A DNA stretch of 7,573 nt from JBKEDC01 sp047971925 (GTDB lineage Bacteria; Bacteroidota; Bacteroidia; Bacteroidales; Prolixibacteraceae), in NCBI GenBank assembly GCA_047971925.1, contig JBKEAC010000136.1:1-7573 (forward strand), in the 5' to 3' direction. Within the stretch, counting starts at the first letter, position 1. Each line of letters begins with the position of its first letter. A program made the position numbers and the translations under genes. Under the pieces are notes generated by a model, which did not search any database, was not told where the DNA came from, and saw nothing but the letters and a program-made list of their open reading frames with translations. Positions 1-6,305 of the stretch are shown one piece after another.

Positions 1-1486
1 CCATCAGATAGGTCTCGGTTTCTTCGGAAGGGTTGTAGCGAGGAACGCCCCAACGGGTTTCCACGCTGATGCTCGGAATGCTCACATCCCAGCCCTCACC
101 CAACCAGCCGCTGCCGCCATCACTGTTATAGCTGATGCTTACATTCGGACTCATGCCATTTCTCGCTGGGGGCATTTCTAGGCTGTAGCTCATGCCTGCT
201 GAACCTCGATTGTTCGCACTTGGGGCTGCTATCATCCCCACCTTAGCTGTAGGATTAGCTGCCTGAATGCCTGTCATCATGGTGGGCGTGAAGCCTGCTG
301 TTTCCGGACTTTCAGGAGCAGTTATCACCCCAGCAATCATGTCGGTGAAGTGCGTGGTGCGGGCATAAATCACTCCGTTTTGCGTGTCGATGCTGTCTAT
401 TTGAAGGCTTGCCCAATGTCCTGTGGCTTCATCAAAGTAATAGGCTTGAATGTCTTTCTCAGTGTAGCCCGAGGGGAGGTTCAGCTTGTCGTAAGCCAAC
501 TTAACCACCGCTCCGCTATCGGAAAAATGCTCGCCATGAGGCAAGAAACGATAGCCGCGAGCTTGTTTGGTGACATTGTTTAAGCCCATGTCAAGGGCAG
601 GCATATCGGCATGACGAAGCGTGGTCAAGCTGATATCTTTATCCGATTGGGTGATTTGCTCTCCGGCTAAAAGTTCTGCACCATCAAGAGACAACGCATT
701 GTTTTGCTTCACTTCAAAATAAACCATCCGACTTTCACCGAAGGGCTCTAATTCATGTTGATAATCCAAGCGCACTTGTTGCGCTGTTATCGGAAAATGT
801 TCCTCGCTGCCATCGGCATGAAGTAGCGTGAGTGTTTGCGATTCGCCCACATTTAACTCCGCTTCAAAATTACCGTGGTGCGTGGGAATTGTTGTTTGTC
901 CTACTTTAATTTGCGCATCTTCCTGCGTGCTGAAACCTTGTAGATAAATCCTATCGGCATTTTTCTGTGCACTAAAAAATACGCTAGGGCTTGCAATTGC
1001 TTTTTCTTGAAGCTCAAAGCGCACATTGCGCACTCGATAACCATAATCAGCATCAGCACACTGCCCGAAATAAACTTTATTCATTCCCTGCTTCACCGTC
1101 TGTGGATTAATGCGCTCGCGCTGAATTTTATTTGTCCGACTCAACTGCACCCATCTTCCTCCCAAAGCCAGTTCATCATTAATGCGTCGTGTCACGCCCG
1201 AATGGTGGCTGATGCCTTCCAACTCATAAACTAGATAAAGTTCGCTATTTGCAGTGAGCTCTTCATAAAGTTCCACTTCGGTGTAATTATCCGCAGGATT
1301 ATCAAACTGATTGTCGCCCCACAAACCTATGGTGAGAGTTGTTGAATCATAAATTTGAGCTGACGTGCTGTCGTGTACTTCCTCGCCAGATGGCTTATTT
1401 GGCATGCCATAGGCAAAACAGCTTTGACTCATCATTATACAAATGAAAAGCCAGGCAAAGATTTTGTAGCTTAGTTTTTGTTTCAT
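1..1486 (-). CDS. RHS/SpvB-type secreted protein, N-terminal part (runs off the left edge)
   Basis: An open frame of 495 codons starts at ATG 1484-1486 and has no stop before the window edge. Residues 1-25 (MKQKLSYKIFAWLFICIMMS..CFA) form a signal peptide. Residues about 45-160 look like a beta-rich, jelly-roll type region of unknown role. Residues 348-383 carry the AYYFDEATGHW...THFTDM pattern often seen just before SpvB domains. From G431 the text GMSYSLEMPPARNGMSPNVS, then SYNSDGGSGWLGEGW and IPSIS, is the start of the SpvB domain, the N-terminal part of TcB/SpvB and many RHS proteins. In the family, beta-propeller and RHS repeats follow and form a shell around a variable C-terminal toxin; that part lies outside the window. 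The start is only 17 bases after the stop of the preceding gene and no promoter is visible in the gap, so co-transcription is likely. Its GC content appears higher than that of the toxin cassettes. Confidence 0.88.
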   Translation of the reverse strand, partial: MKQKLSYKIFAWLFICIMMSQSCFAYGMPNKPSGEEVHDSTSAQIYDSTTLTIGLWGDNQFDNPADNYTEVELYEELTANSELYLVYELEGISHHSGVTRRINDELALGGRWVQLSRTNKIQRERINPQTVKQGMNKVYFGQCADADYGYRVRNVRFELQEKAIASPSVFFSAQKNADRIYLQGFSTQEDAQIKVGQTTIPTHHGNFEAELNVGESQTLTLLHADGSEEHFPITAQQVRLDYQHELEPFGESRMVYFEVKQNNALSLDGAELLAGEQITQSDKDISLTTLRHADMPALDMGLNNVTKQARGYRFLPHGEHFSDSGAVVKLAYDKLNLPSGYTEKDIQAYYFDEATGHWASLQIDSIDTQNGVIYARTTHFTDMIAGVITAPESPETAGFTPTMMTGIQAANPTAKVGMIAAPSANNRGSAGMSYSLEMPPARNGMSPNVSISYNSDGGSGWLGEGWDVSIPSISVETRWGVPRYNPSEETETYLM

Positions 1487-1503
1487 AGGGTTTAGATATT
1501 GGA

Positions 1504-1941
1504 TTATTTTTTGGACGTTTTTAAATATGATTCGATTGTACTTTCAGCTATACCTATTTTAGAATAGGGCATACCATAATCAGAATCTAAAATGCGAAAA
1601 TAGTTTATGGTGTCTTTTCGATTTTCCAAGTTACTATACATCCACTTATGTACATTAAGTTTTTTATCATACTCTAAATAGCTTACCATTATAACTCGTT
1701 GATCAATAGGTATGCTTTTTAAAAAAGCAGCCTCGTAAAAATATTTTCTGGCTTTAATACTGTCCGAAAAATAGAATTCATAAATTTCCGGTTCATCTAT
1801 GTCATTAAACGTATTCGTGTCTTTTTTAAATGACAGCAAATGATTGTATATGAATGTCGAATCGCATTTTGATACAGACTGCCCAAAAGCGGAAGCTGAG
1901 TTTACAACTAACATCAGCAAAATCAATGTGGAAAACTTCAT
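1504..1941 (-). CDS. Exported small protein, putative immunity protein of the preceding toxin-like gene
   Basis: The 145-residue protein begins with a signal peptide (MKFSTLILLMLVVNSASAFG, probable cleavage after ASA), so the mature form should be periplasmic or outside the cell. I do not recognise the family. The mature part is charged, rich in Tyr, Asp and Lys, and has no visible enzymatic motif. It starts 15 bases after the stop of the chimeric gene with an L,D-transpeptidase-like domain. That is the usual place for an immunity gene in polymorphic toxin loci. A periplasmic immunity protein fits a toxin acting on peptidoglycan. The assignment rests on position, size and export signal only. 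Confidence 0.6.
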   Translation of the reverse strand: MKFSTLILLMLVVNSASAFGQSVSKCDSTFIYNHLLSFKKDTNTFNDIDEPEIYEFYFSDSIKARKYFYEAAFLKSIPIDQRVIMVSYLEYDKKLNVHKWMYSNLENRKDTINYFRILDSDYGMPYSKIGIAESTIESYLKTSKK

Positions 1942-1956
1942 GGCTATTTCTTAATT

Positions 1957-2835
1957 TTAAAATTCATCAATTCGATATGGAACCCTAAATGGATTACCCT
2001 GTCTGACTACCTGACTATTTCTTTGCGTTAGCATGACAGGTCGCGGTTGGATTATCATTCTCACTGGCTGTGTGTCATCGGATAAATCTGGAATCGCATC
2101 AATAATCGACTGTACTCCACCATTCGATCCGTGTTGAAATGTTGTTAAACAACCTTGGCTAAACCGAGGATCCCAACCGTGCAAAGCAATTCCTGTACGC
2201 TGCCCATCTGGACCGTTTATGGTGCGACTTCCATTTTCATCTCCAATATAAAGTTGGTATTTACCTCCCCCTCTATCGCCATTCGTTCCGCTAGAAAACA
2301 AATAATATTCTCCAGGTGGGGTTTCGTTGTTTGTTCCATAACGTCTTTCTGAGTGAACTATCGCATTGCCTTTGCGCTCCATATAATGTGCATCTCGCCC
2401 TACAAATGTGGTAAAGTTCGCTTCAAGTTCTTCTCCGCTATTGTCATCATTCACACGAATGCCTTCTGCAAGGATAAGTTCTATGCCCTTTTCGCCTATC
2501 CGCTTGCGGAAATGCACCAACTCAGATGAATTGCAAGGAAAGGACGGAACAAACTCATGCATACCACAAAAATATTGATAATAAGCATTTTCACTCCATT
2601 GTTCTACAACCGATTCGTCAGAGACATTTCGAAGATGTTTGAGGATTAACAAGCCACACATTAAGCGGATTGGTTTGGCTGGACGACCATTATCTGGGCA
2701 GTATAGCGGGGTAAAGGCTTGCTCAAATACGGCCCAATTTATCTTGTGCGAAAGCTTGTATAAAGGATGTTGCTGGTTCAATAAATCAGCTAATGTAGAA
2801 AACAAGGATGGGGTGTTTTGTGTCGACTTTATCAT
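1957..2835 (-). CDS. Chimeric gene: IS5/DUF772-type transposase N-terminus fused to an L,D-transpeptidase-like toxin domain
   Basis: The preferred start is ATG 2833-2835 (292 residues); an upstream in-frame TTG at 2889 would lie in the promoter. The first part (LADLLNQQHPLYKL, then W..FE..F.P.Y....GRPAKPIRLM, then ILKHLRNVSDE, then ELVHFRKRIGEKG) is the N-terminal region of IS5-superfamily (DUF772) transposases. It stops near the VNDD residues at about 2442, before any DDE catalytic residues. The rest is unrelated: a TPPGEYYLF-like segment, then GIALHGWDPRFSQGCLTTF with His at 2179-2181 and Cys at 2149-2151. This resembles the HG...SxGC signature of YkuD/Tlde1-type L,D-transpeptidase domains, some of which are effectors that attack peptidoglycan. 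The frame is intact across the join. No RHS core is present, so this looks like an orphan toxin tail that gained a transposase head by an IS-mediated rearrangement. The downstream exported protein is the likely immunity partner. Confidence 0.72.
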   Translation of the reverse strand: MIKSTQNTPSLFSTLADLLNQQHPLYKLSHKINWAVFEQAFTPLYCPDNGRPAKPIRLMCGLLILKHLRNVSDESVVEQWSENAYYQYFCGMHEFVPSFPCNSSELVHFRKRIGEKGIELILAEGIRVNDDNSGEELEANFTTFVGRDAHYMERKGNAIVHSERRYGTNNETPPGEYYLFSSGTNGDRGGGKYQLYIGDENGSRTINGPDGQRTGIALHGWDPRFSQGCLTTFQHGSNGGVQSIIDAIPDLSDDTQPVRMIIQPRPVMLTQRNSQVVRQGNPFRVPYRIDEF

Positions 2836-2838
2836 AAA

Positions 2839-2884
2839 AAATTTGCAAGTTTTTGAATCCAAAGATAGCAAAACTTGCAAATTT
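2839..2884. repeat. Perfect 15-bp inverted repeat flanking the -7 box
   Basis: AAATTTGCAAGTTTT (2839-2853) and AAAACTTGCAAATTT (2870-2884) are exact inverted copies separated by 16 bases. The TATCTTTG box sits in the spacer. It could be an operator at the transposase promoter or a subterminal transposase-binding site. Because the start point would fall near 2853, most of the hairpin would not be in the RNA, which favours a DNA-level role. Confidence 0.75.
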
Positions 2885-2889
2885 ATCAA
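2860..2889 (-). promoter_or_regulatory. Bacteroidota-type promoter of the truncated IS, in front of the chimeric gene
   Basis: On the minus strand TTG (2887-2889) is followed after 19 bases by TATCTTTG (2860-2867). This fits the TTG / TAnnTTTG consensus for the Bacteroidota housekeeping sigma factor. The -7 box lies 25 bases upstream of ATG 2835. No other good promoter was seen between here and 1486, so it may drive the chimera, the immunity candidate and the large RHS gene. Confidence 0.6.
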
Positions 2890-2910
2890 AGCATTTTTAG
2901 ATTTATTGTA

Positions 2911-3501
2911 TTAAAAATCAATACTAAAAGTAGTTTTTAAGGGGCGACTACTTACAATATGCCCTTGGATATCGACTAAATCCAATAAGTCTGAAATGGC
3001 CGGAATCTCATTGCTTTTGGCATCAACTACGCTTTGTGCCAGTGTCAGACGTACCGCTGATGCATAAGCAGAAACAACGTGAAAAGGTTTCTTACCTGAA
3101 AACTTCTCTCCAGAACCTCGAATCGTTTTTCCATCAATAGCAATGTGTTGGGAGAAGTCTTTTTGAAAAACAGAACTCGACCAAGACATGAAGCATTGCG
3201 AAAAAACATCATAGTCAAGTCTTGAAAATAAGACCCCCATGGTATCATGTGACGGAATGCCATTTTTGTAATCATAAAACTTCCTTAACCAAGAAATCTT
3301 ATGCTTCCCGAAGATTTCAATCTCCACCCATGTAGTGCATTTGCTCAGTAACCCCGCCACAACTAAGAATAAAATCTGTTCTAACGGATGGCGCAAGTTG
3401 CCTTTATTAGTTCGTCTGGGATCTTCCAAGGATTCGAATGAGGTAAATAATTTAGATGTAATTTTTTGGTGTGAATTGGACATTTTTTTTGAATGTACCA
3501 T
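2911..3501 (-). pseudogene. ISAs1-family (H-repeat type) transposase, C-terminally truncated
   Basis: The 196-residue frame matches the N-terminal half of ISAs1 transposases: F.SLEDPRR, the hydrophobic LEQILFLVVAGLLSKC..W.EIE.FG, GIPSHDTMG, then IAIDGKTIRGS with the first catalytic Asp at residue 123, then HVVSAY and NEIPAI..LLDLVDIQG. Family members are about 370-380 residues. Here the similarity stops near residue 184 (about 2950), before the second catalytic Asp, and the last dozen residues (SRPLKTTFSIDF) come from other sequence. It should therefore be inactive. Two in-frame ATGs exist (3501 and 3483). Members of this family, the H-repeats, are also known next to rhs genes in Escherichia coli. 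The break probably marks insertion of the neighbouring IS5-like element. Confidence 0.85.
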
Positions 3502-3595
3502 TCATCTTTGGTTCTGCTAAAGTACTAATAAATAATGAAATCACAAAGCATAACACTGATTATTATTAAAAATATCTTTAAATGCGATTTCCCTG
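2945..3595 (-). mobile_element. Remnant of an ISAs1-family insertion sequence
   Basis: The remnant comprises the truncated transposase plus about 95 bases of upstream sequence. A plausible outer end is at 3595, where the minus strand reads CAGGGAAATCGCATTTAAA (3595-3577), a form plausible for an ISAs1 terminal repeat. The other end has been lost with the 3' half of the transposase, so neither the inverted repeat nor a target duplication can be verified here. Confidence 0.6.
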
Positions 3596-3651
3596 TGTCC
3601 TCTCCGTCATTGGCGCTTTTATCGCTAAAAGGAAAATATAATCAATACTAT

Positions 3652-3682
3652 ATTAAAAGCCTGGTAGCTCCAGGCTTTTAAT
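3652..3682. terminator. Hairpin terminator after the orphan exported gene
   Basis: A perfect 13-bp stem (ATTAAAAGCCTGG, 3652-3664, with CCAGGCTTTTAAT, 3670-3682) encloses the 5-base loop TAGCT. A-rich and T-rich arm ends make it usable in either direction. It begins 5 bases past the stop codon of the minus-strand gene at 3687-4187, the expected place for that gene's rho-independent terminator. Confidence 0.8.
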
Positions 3683-3686
3683 TGTT

Positions 3687-4187
3687 TTACAGCGTTTTGA
3701 CGGTTTTGATTACAGAGGAATAACAACCAATATTTGTATCTAGATATCTGACTCGTATGGTGGGTAAAATACATAATAGAACATCCCTGTAATCCGACTT
3801 GCTTTCTGACCACAAAGACGTACCCAGCAACAAATAAGCGCCAACCCTAAAATTAACAGCTTGTCCACATTTAACATCTCTAATTTCTTCATCCGTAAAT
3901 GGCATAGCCTCTACATCTATTTTGTATTCGGTTCCTTTATAATTGAACGTAATAAAAATATCAGATATTGAAGGATAAATATAAAAATCATCACTGCCTG
4001 TGTTAATTAATTCGCAACTCAGATTAACATATGGACCATCAGACTCGTCTTCGTCAAAAATATCATCTTCTAAATTCACAACGACATTAGCAACTTTAAG
4101 CTCTTTAATTTCTAATAAAGCATGTTGTGAATATGCGTTAACAATGCTCATTGCTAATAATACGATAACTATTATTCCTCTTTTCAT
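3687..4187 (-). CDS. Exported protein of unknown family, possible orphan immunity protein
   Basis: The protein has 166 residues with a signal peptide at 1-20 (MKRGIIVIVLLAMSIVNAYS). The mature part has an acidic stretch (LEDDIFDEDESDGPY) and beta-rich sequence (VNLSCELINTGSDDFYIYP), reminiscent of immunoglobulin-like folds, but no enzymatic motif was recognised. It has its own terminator. Upstream there is no toxin gene; about 150 bases of unassigned sequence and an IS30 remnant separate it from the next cassette. Its size, signal peptide and setting match the other immunity candidates, so I infer an immunity gene whose toxin was lost through IS activity. No convincing promoter was found upstream. 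Confidence 0.65.
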   Translation of the reverse strand: MKRGIIVIVLLAMSIVNAYSQHALLEIKELKVANVVVNLEDDIFDEDESDGPYVNLSCELINTGSDDFYIYPSISDIFITFNYKGTEYKIDVEAMPFTDEEIRDVKCGQAVNFRVGAYLLLGTSLWSESKSDYRDVLLCILPTIRVRYLDTNIGCYSSVIKTVKTL

Positions 4188-4336
4188 GACATCTTAAATT
4201 CAAGTCACAAATGCAACTTTTAAGGGAGTGTTAAAACCCTCTATTTTTTTAGAGAAAAGGAAAGAAAAATCACTTTCCCTTTTTGCTGAATGGATATAGG
4301 TCTTATTTTAGTCCTCCTACCAAAAAGTTGTAAAAT

Positions 4337-4468
4337 ATGGGATATATAACCGAGGAACAAAGATATACAATTTCAGTCATGCTAGCGCAAGGATATAGAC
4401 GAAAAGAGATTTGCGCAGCTATAGGAAAAGATAAATCCGTTTTTAATATAGAATTGCTCACTTCATAG
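4337..4468 (+). pseudogene. IS30-family transposase, N-terminal helix-turn-helix remnant
   Basis: On the plus strand ATG 4337-4339 opens a 43-codon frame ending at TAG 4466-4468. The text ITEEQRYTISVMLAQGYRRK followed by EICAAIGKDKSVFN is the start of IS30 transposases (T.EQRY.I..L...G....EIA..IGKDKS..SRE). Homology ends after N37 (about 4447), where SRELKRN would be expected, so the catalytic domain is gone. It is the only recognisable gene fragment on the plus strand. It lies between two toxin-cassette genes and probably marks an old insertion and deletion. Confidence 0.8.
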
Positions 4469-4475
4469 AAAACAT

Positions 4476-4754
4476 CTACTTTTCAGGTTCCTCCCCCCAA
4501 AAAAAACTCCAGAACTTTTTAGTTCGTACAATCAAAAGAAGGATTAGAATGCAAGCTACTGAATTTCCCCACAATACGAAGTCAATTATAGTTACACATT
4601 CATGATCGATATTAACTGCATAAACATAAAAAACAGAGCTTGTAGCAATTAAGCTGCACATTAAATAAAGAATAGATATTATTTGTATTGTTTCAAAAGA
4701 AAAAGCCACCAGCTTTAAATAACAGCAATACATTAGCTTTTTAAAATCTTTCAT
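4476..4754 (-). CDS. Small two-helix membrane protein, putative immunity protein of RHS tip A
   Basis: The 92-residue protein has two clear membrane segments, about 23-46 (TIQIISILYLMCSLIATSSV onward) and 54-76 (TIIDFVLWGNSVACILILLL onward), with a Lys-rich N-terminus and an RTKK stretch after the second helix. Both ends therefore probably face the cytoplasm. Its ATG overlaps the TGA of the upstream RHS gene (ATGA, 4754-4751), indicating translational coupling. That arrangement and an inner-membrane location fit an immunity protein against a membrane-active or membrane-crossing toxin. I do not recognise the family. Confidence 0.7.
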   Translation of the reverse strand: MKDFKKLMYCCYLKLVAFSFETIQIISILYLMCSLIATSSVFYVYAVNIDHECVTIIDFVLWGNSVACILILLLIVRTKKFWSFFWGEEPEK

Positions 4755-5719
4755 TGTCTCTCCTCCGTCTCAACGTTAATATTGTCAGAGTAAAATTTAT
4801 CAGAGACAAAGTTACCTAACTCATACCCAAGCCTCTTCGCTGGGGCAGAAAACTTTCCTTTAATTCCTTTGTACTGTAACAGAGCTCCTGCTCCAGCATC
4901 AATTCCAGCATCAAGCAGTGACTTATCCTCAAAAACGGTTTTCATCTCTCCATTCGGACCTACATCAATAATTCCGCCTGCTAAAATCTTTGCTACTTCA
5001 AAAGTAACGTTATACTTACCCTGCACATTAAATGCACCTAAAGCCCCGTCAAATATATCAACAGAATTTAACATTGCGTCTCCAGTCTTACTAAAATCAA
5101 TTCCTTTCTTGTTGTCAAATAATTGAAAACCGACATCTACAGCTCCTGTAAACCCTGCTGTTACAGAGTTCGATTTAATTATAGACTTAGTCATTTTCCC
5201 TCTTGTTACCAACACTTCTGCCAAAACATAAGCTCCAATTAATCCTCCTACAGCCTCGGCTTTTACTTGTGCTTGGTGCTCCTCTTTTGTGAGATTCCCT
5301 TGCAAATAAGCCCGATCTCGATGCTGCATGCGAATCTCAAACGAGGCTTGCTTCCCATTTGGGTCAACTAGCTTAACGGGATTCTGATAGCAATACCCAT
5401 AAACATTAAGATTGAAGCTATTAAAAACGCCACCATTATGTTGTCCATCAATATAATGCTCTGTTTCTATTACTGGATTATAAGTCGCCAGCGGATCAAC
5501 CCCATGCCAAATACTCACCCTCGGATTATAATACCTCGCTCCGTAATAATACAATCCCGTTTCACTATCAAACTCTTTTCCGTTAAACAAAAACGGCGTG
5601 TTCCAAGTGTTATTGCGCTCTTCGATGAACACTTCACCAAAGGGAAAGCCCCCTCCGTCTCCCCCGAAGGGGGAGGGCTCGAAGCTGAAACTATTTTGTG
5701 GGTTGGGTGTGGGGTTCAT
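4751..5719 (-). CDS. Orphan RHS core with variable tip A (possible membrane-active toxin)
   Basis: ATG 5717-5719 is preferred over an in-frame TTG at 5740, because the parallel gene at 7196 starts at exactly the same point (322 residues). There is no signal peptide. Residues 1-78 hold a leader and the RHS-associated core: PFGE 26-29, FNGKE 45-49, YYYGARYY 57-64, GVDP 73-76. YGYCYQNPVKLVDPNG at 107-122 closes the core. The 200-residue tail is rich in Gly, Ala and hydrophobic residues (VGGLIGAYVLAEVLV, KILAGGIIDV, DAGIDAGAGALL) with no catalytic motif that I recognise. A pore-forming or membrane-inserting role is possible and would agree with the membrane protein next door. The RHS repeats are missing, so this is a displaced C-terminal cassette rather than a full RHS toxin. 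Confidence 0.85.
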   Translation of the reverse strand: MNPTPNPQNSFSFEPSPFGGDGGGFPFGEVFIEERNNTWNTPFLFNGKEFDSETGLYYYGARYYNPRVSIWHGVDPLATYNPVIETEHYIDGQHNGGVFNSFNLNVYGYCYQNPVKLVDPNGKQASFEIRMQHRDRAYLQGNLTKEEHQAQVKAEAVGGLIGAYVLAEVLVTRGKMTKSIIKSNSVTAGFTGAVDVGFQLFDNKKGIDFSKTGDAMLNSVDIFDGALGAFNVQGKYNVTFEVAKILAGGIIDVGPNGEMKTVFEDKSLLDAGIDAGAGALLQYKGIKGKFSAPAKRLGYELGNFVSDKFYSDNINVETEERQ

Positions 5720-5726
5720 AGTTTTA
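5493..5726 (-). repeat. RHS leader/core repeat, copy A
   Basis: This 234-bp segment aligns without gaps to 6970-7203, with about 28 mismatches counted by eye (roughly 88% identity). It runs from a few bases upstream of the ATG through the GVDP codons. Similarity stops sharply on both sides. It could serve as the homology arm for exchange between toxin cassettes. Confidence 0.9.
5659..5675. repeat. GC-rich palindrome inside the RHS leader, copy A
   Basis: CTCCCCC (5659-5665) and GGGGGAG (5669-5675) pair perfectly around GAA. The hairpin encodes the SPFGGDG residues of the leader and lies in otherwise AT-richer DNA. Similar C-rich/G-rich palindromes are, as I recall, common dispersed repeats in Bacteroidota genomes. 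Confidence 0.7.
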
Positions 5727-5742
5727 TGATTGATTTTCAATG

Positions 5743-5750
5743 CAAAGCTA
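5743..5750 (-). promoter_or_regulatory. Candidate -7 promoter box for RHS tip A
   Basis: The minus strand reads TAGCTTTG, matching TAnnTTTG, 23 bases upstream of ATG 5719. The equivalent box in copy B is 21 bases upstream of its ATG. No TTG -33 element is found at the right distance, so the site is weaker or needs an activator. It lies just past the stop codon of the preceding immunity gene. Confidence 0.4.
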
Positions 5751-5755
5751 ATGCT

Positions 5756-6301
5756 TTACTTGGGAATATTGGTACTGGCATTGCCGCATGTTTGATGCAT
5801 CAGTAAGATAAACTTACTATTAGTATAGCAATAGTGCCACTGAGAAAAGGAATCATCATTATATATGTATATCATTATTTTTTCTCCTTTTTTAGGTTGA
5901 GAATCGAGATGACTATAATTTATATATTTGAAAGTTTTTTTGGTTCCGTAAGTTGAAAGGATATATTCACATTGCTCACCATCAACAATAAATAAATAGT
6001 TTTGATAATAAAAATAACCGTATGGATTTAAGCCCAGTAATATATTACTATCTTTTTGAGATGCGATGGATATAAGAAATTTATCTTCATACGTTCTTAT
6101 GTCAACCGAAAACAATAATTCACAATCGTAATAATCACAGGCCTTTTCGTGCATAATTATGCTATCTAGAATTAATGAAAAGCTTTCTTCTTCAACACTT
6201 AAATGCAAGAGTTCTATCTGTTCCTCTTTTTGCTGAGCAAGCGTATTGGCATTACTTAGGCACAACAAAAATACAGCTGTAATTTTTAAATGTCCAATCA
6301 T
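5756..6301 (-). CDS. Exported protein, putative immunity protein of the JAB-like toxin
   Basis: The start at ATG 6299-6301 (181 residues) is chosen because it leads straight into a signal peptide (MIGHLKITAVFLLCLSNANT, then LAQQ). A longer version from TTG 6334 would overlap the toxin gene and bury the signal. It starts 4 bases after the toxin stop codon (TAA then GGTA then ATG), so coupling is likely. The mature part is acidic and Tyr-rich with no motif I recognise. Immunity to the upstream toxin is inferred from position. The signal peptide suggests that protection is needed in the periplasm. Confidence 0.65.
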   Translation of the reverse strand: MIGHLKITAVFLLCLSNANTLAQQKEEQIELLHLSVEEESFSLILDSIIMHEKACDYYDCELLFSVDIRTYEDKFLISIASQKDSNILLGLNPYGYFYYQNYLFIVDGEQCEYILSTYGTKKTFKYINYSHLDSQPKKGEKIMIYIYNDDSFSQWHYCYTNSKFILLMHQTCGNASTNIPK

Positions 6302-6305
6302 TACC

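Larger units (their letters stand above)
2420..2935 (-). mobile_element. Truncated IS5/DUF772-type insertion sequence (5' part only)
   Basis: This stretch holds the upstream region and about the first 130 codons of an IS5-superfamily transposase. The DDE domain and the 3' end are missing; toxin-domain sequence follows instead. The inner breakpoint falls somewhere between about 2445 and 2395. The outer end is not certain. The text reading AGTAGTCGCCCCTTAAAAA on the minus strand near 2946-2930 lies where the ISAs1 similarity stops and may be the element's terminal repeat. The partner repeat is absent, so this cannot be confirmed from the window. Confidence 0.6.

Noticed and set aside
350..1234. 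Short plus-strand open frames at 350-583 and 1007-1234
   Set aside because: They run antisense to the continuous 495-codon RHS/SpvB frame and show no protein-like motifs.
3045..3275. 76-codon minus-strand frame overlapping the ISAs1 remnant
   Set aside because: It is a shifted-frame shadow of the transposase fragment, which has clear family motifs in the other frame.
4253..4284. Imperfect stem AAAAGG-AAAG with CTTTCCCTTTT as a terminator
   Set aside because: One arm has a bulge, no gene ends next to it on either strand, and the sequence is simple A- and T-rich text.
5720..5740. TTG start at 5740 for RHS tip A, and similar TTG starts at 2889 and 6334
   Set aside because: In each case a downstream ATG fits better: homology with the parallel gene, a promoter in the way, or a signal peptide directly at the ATG.
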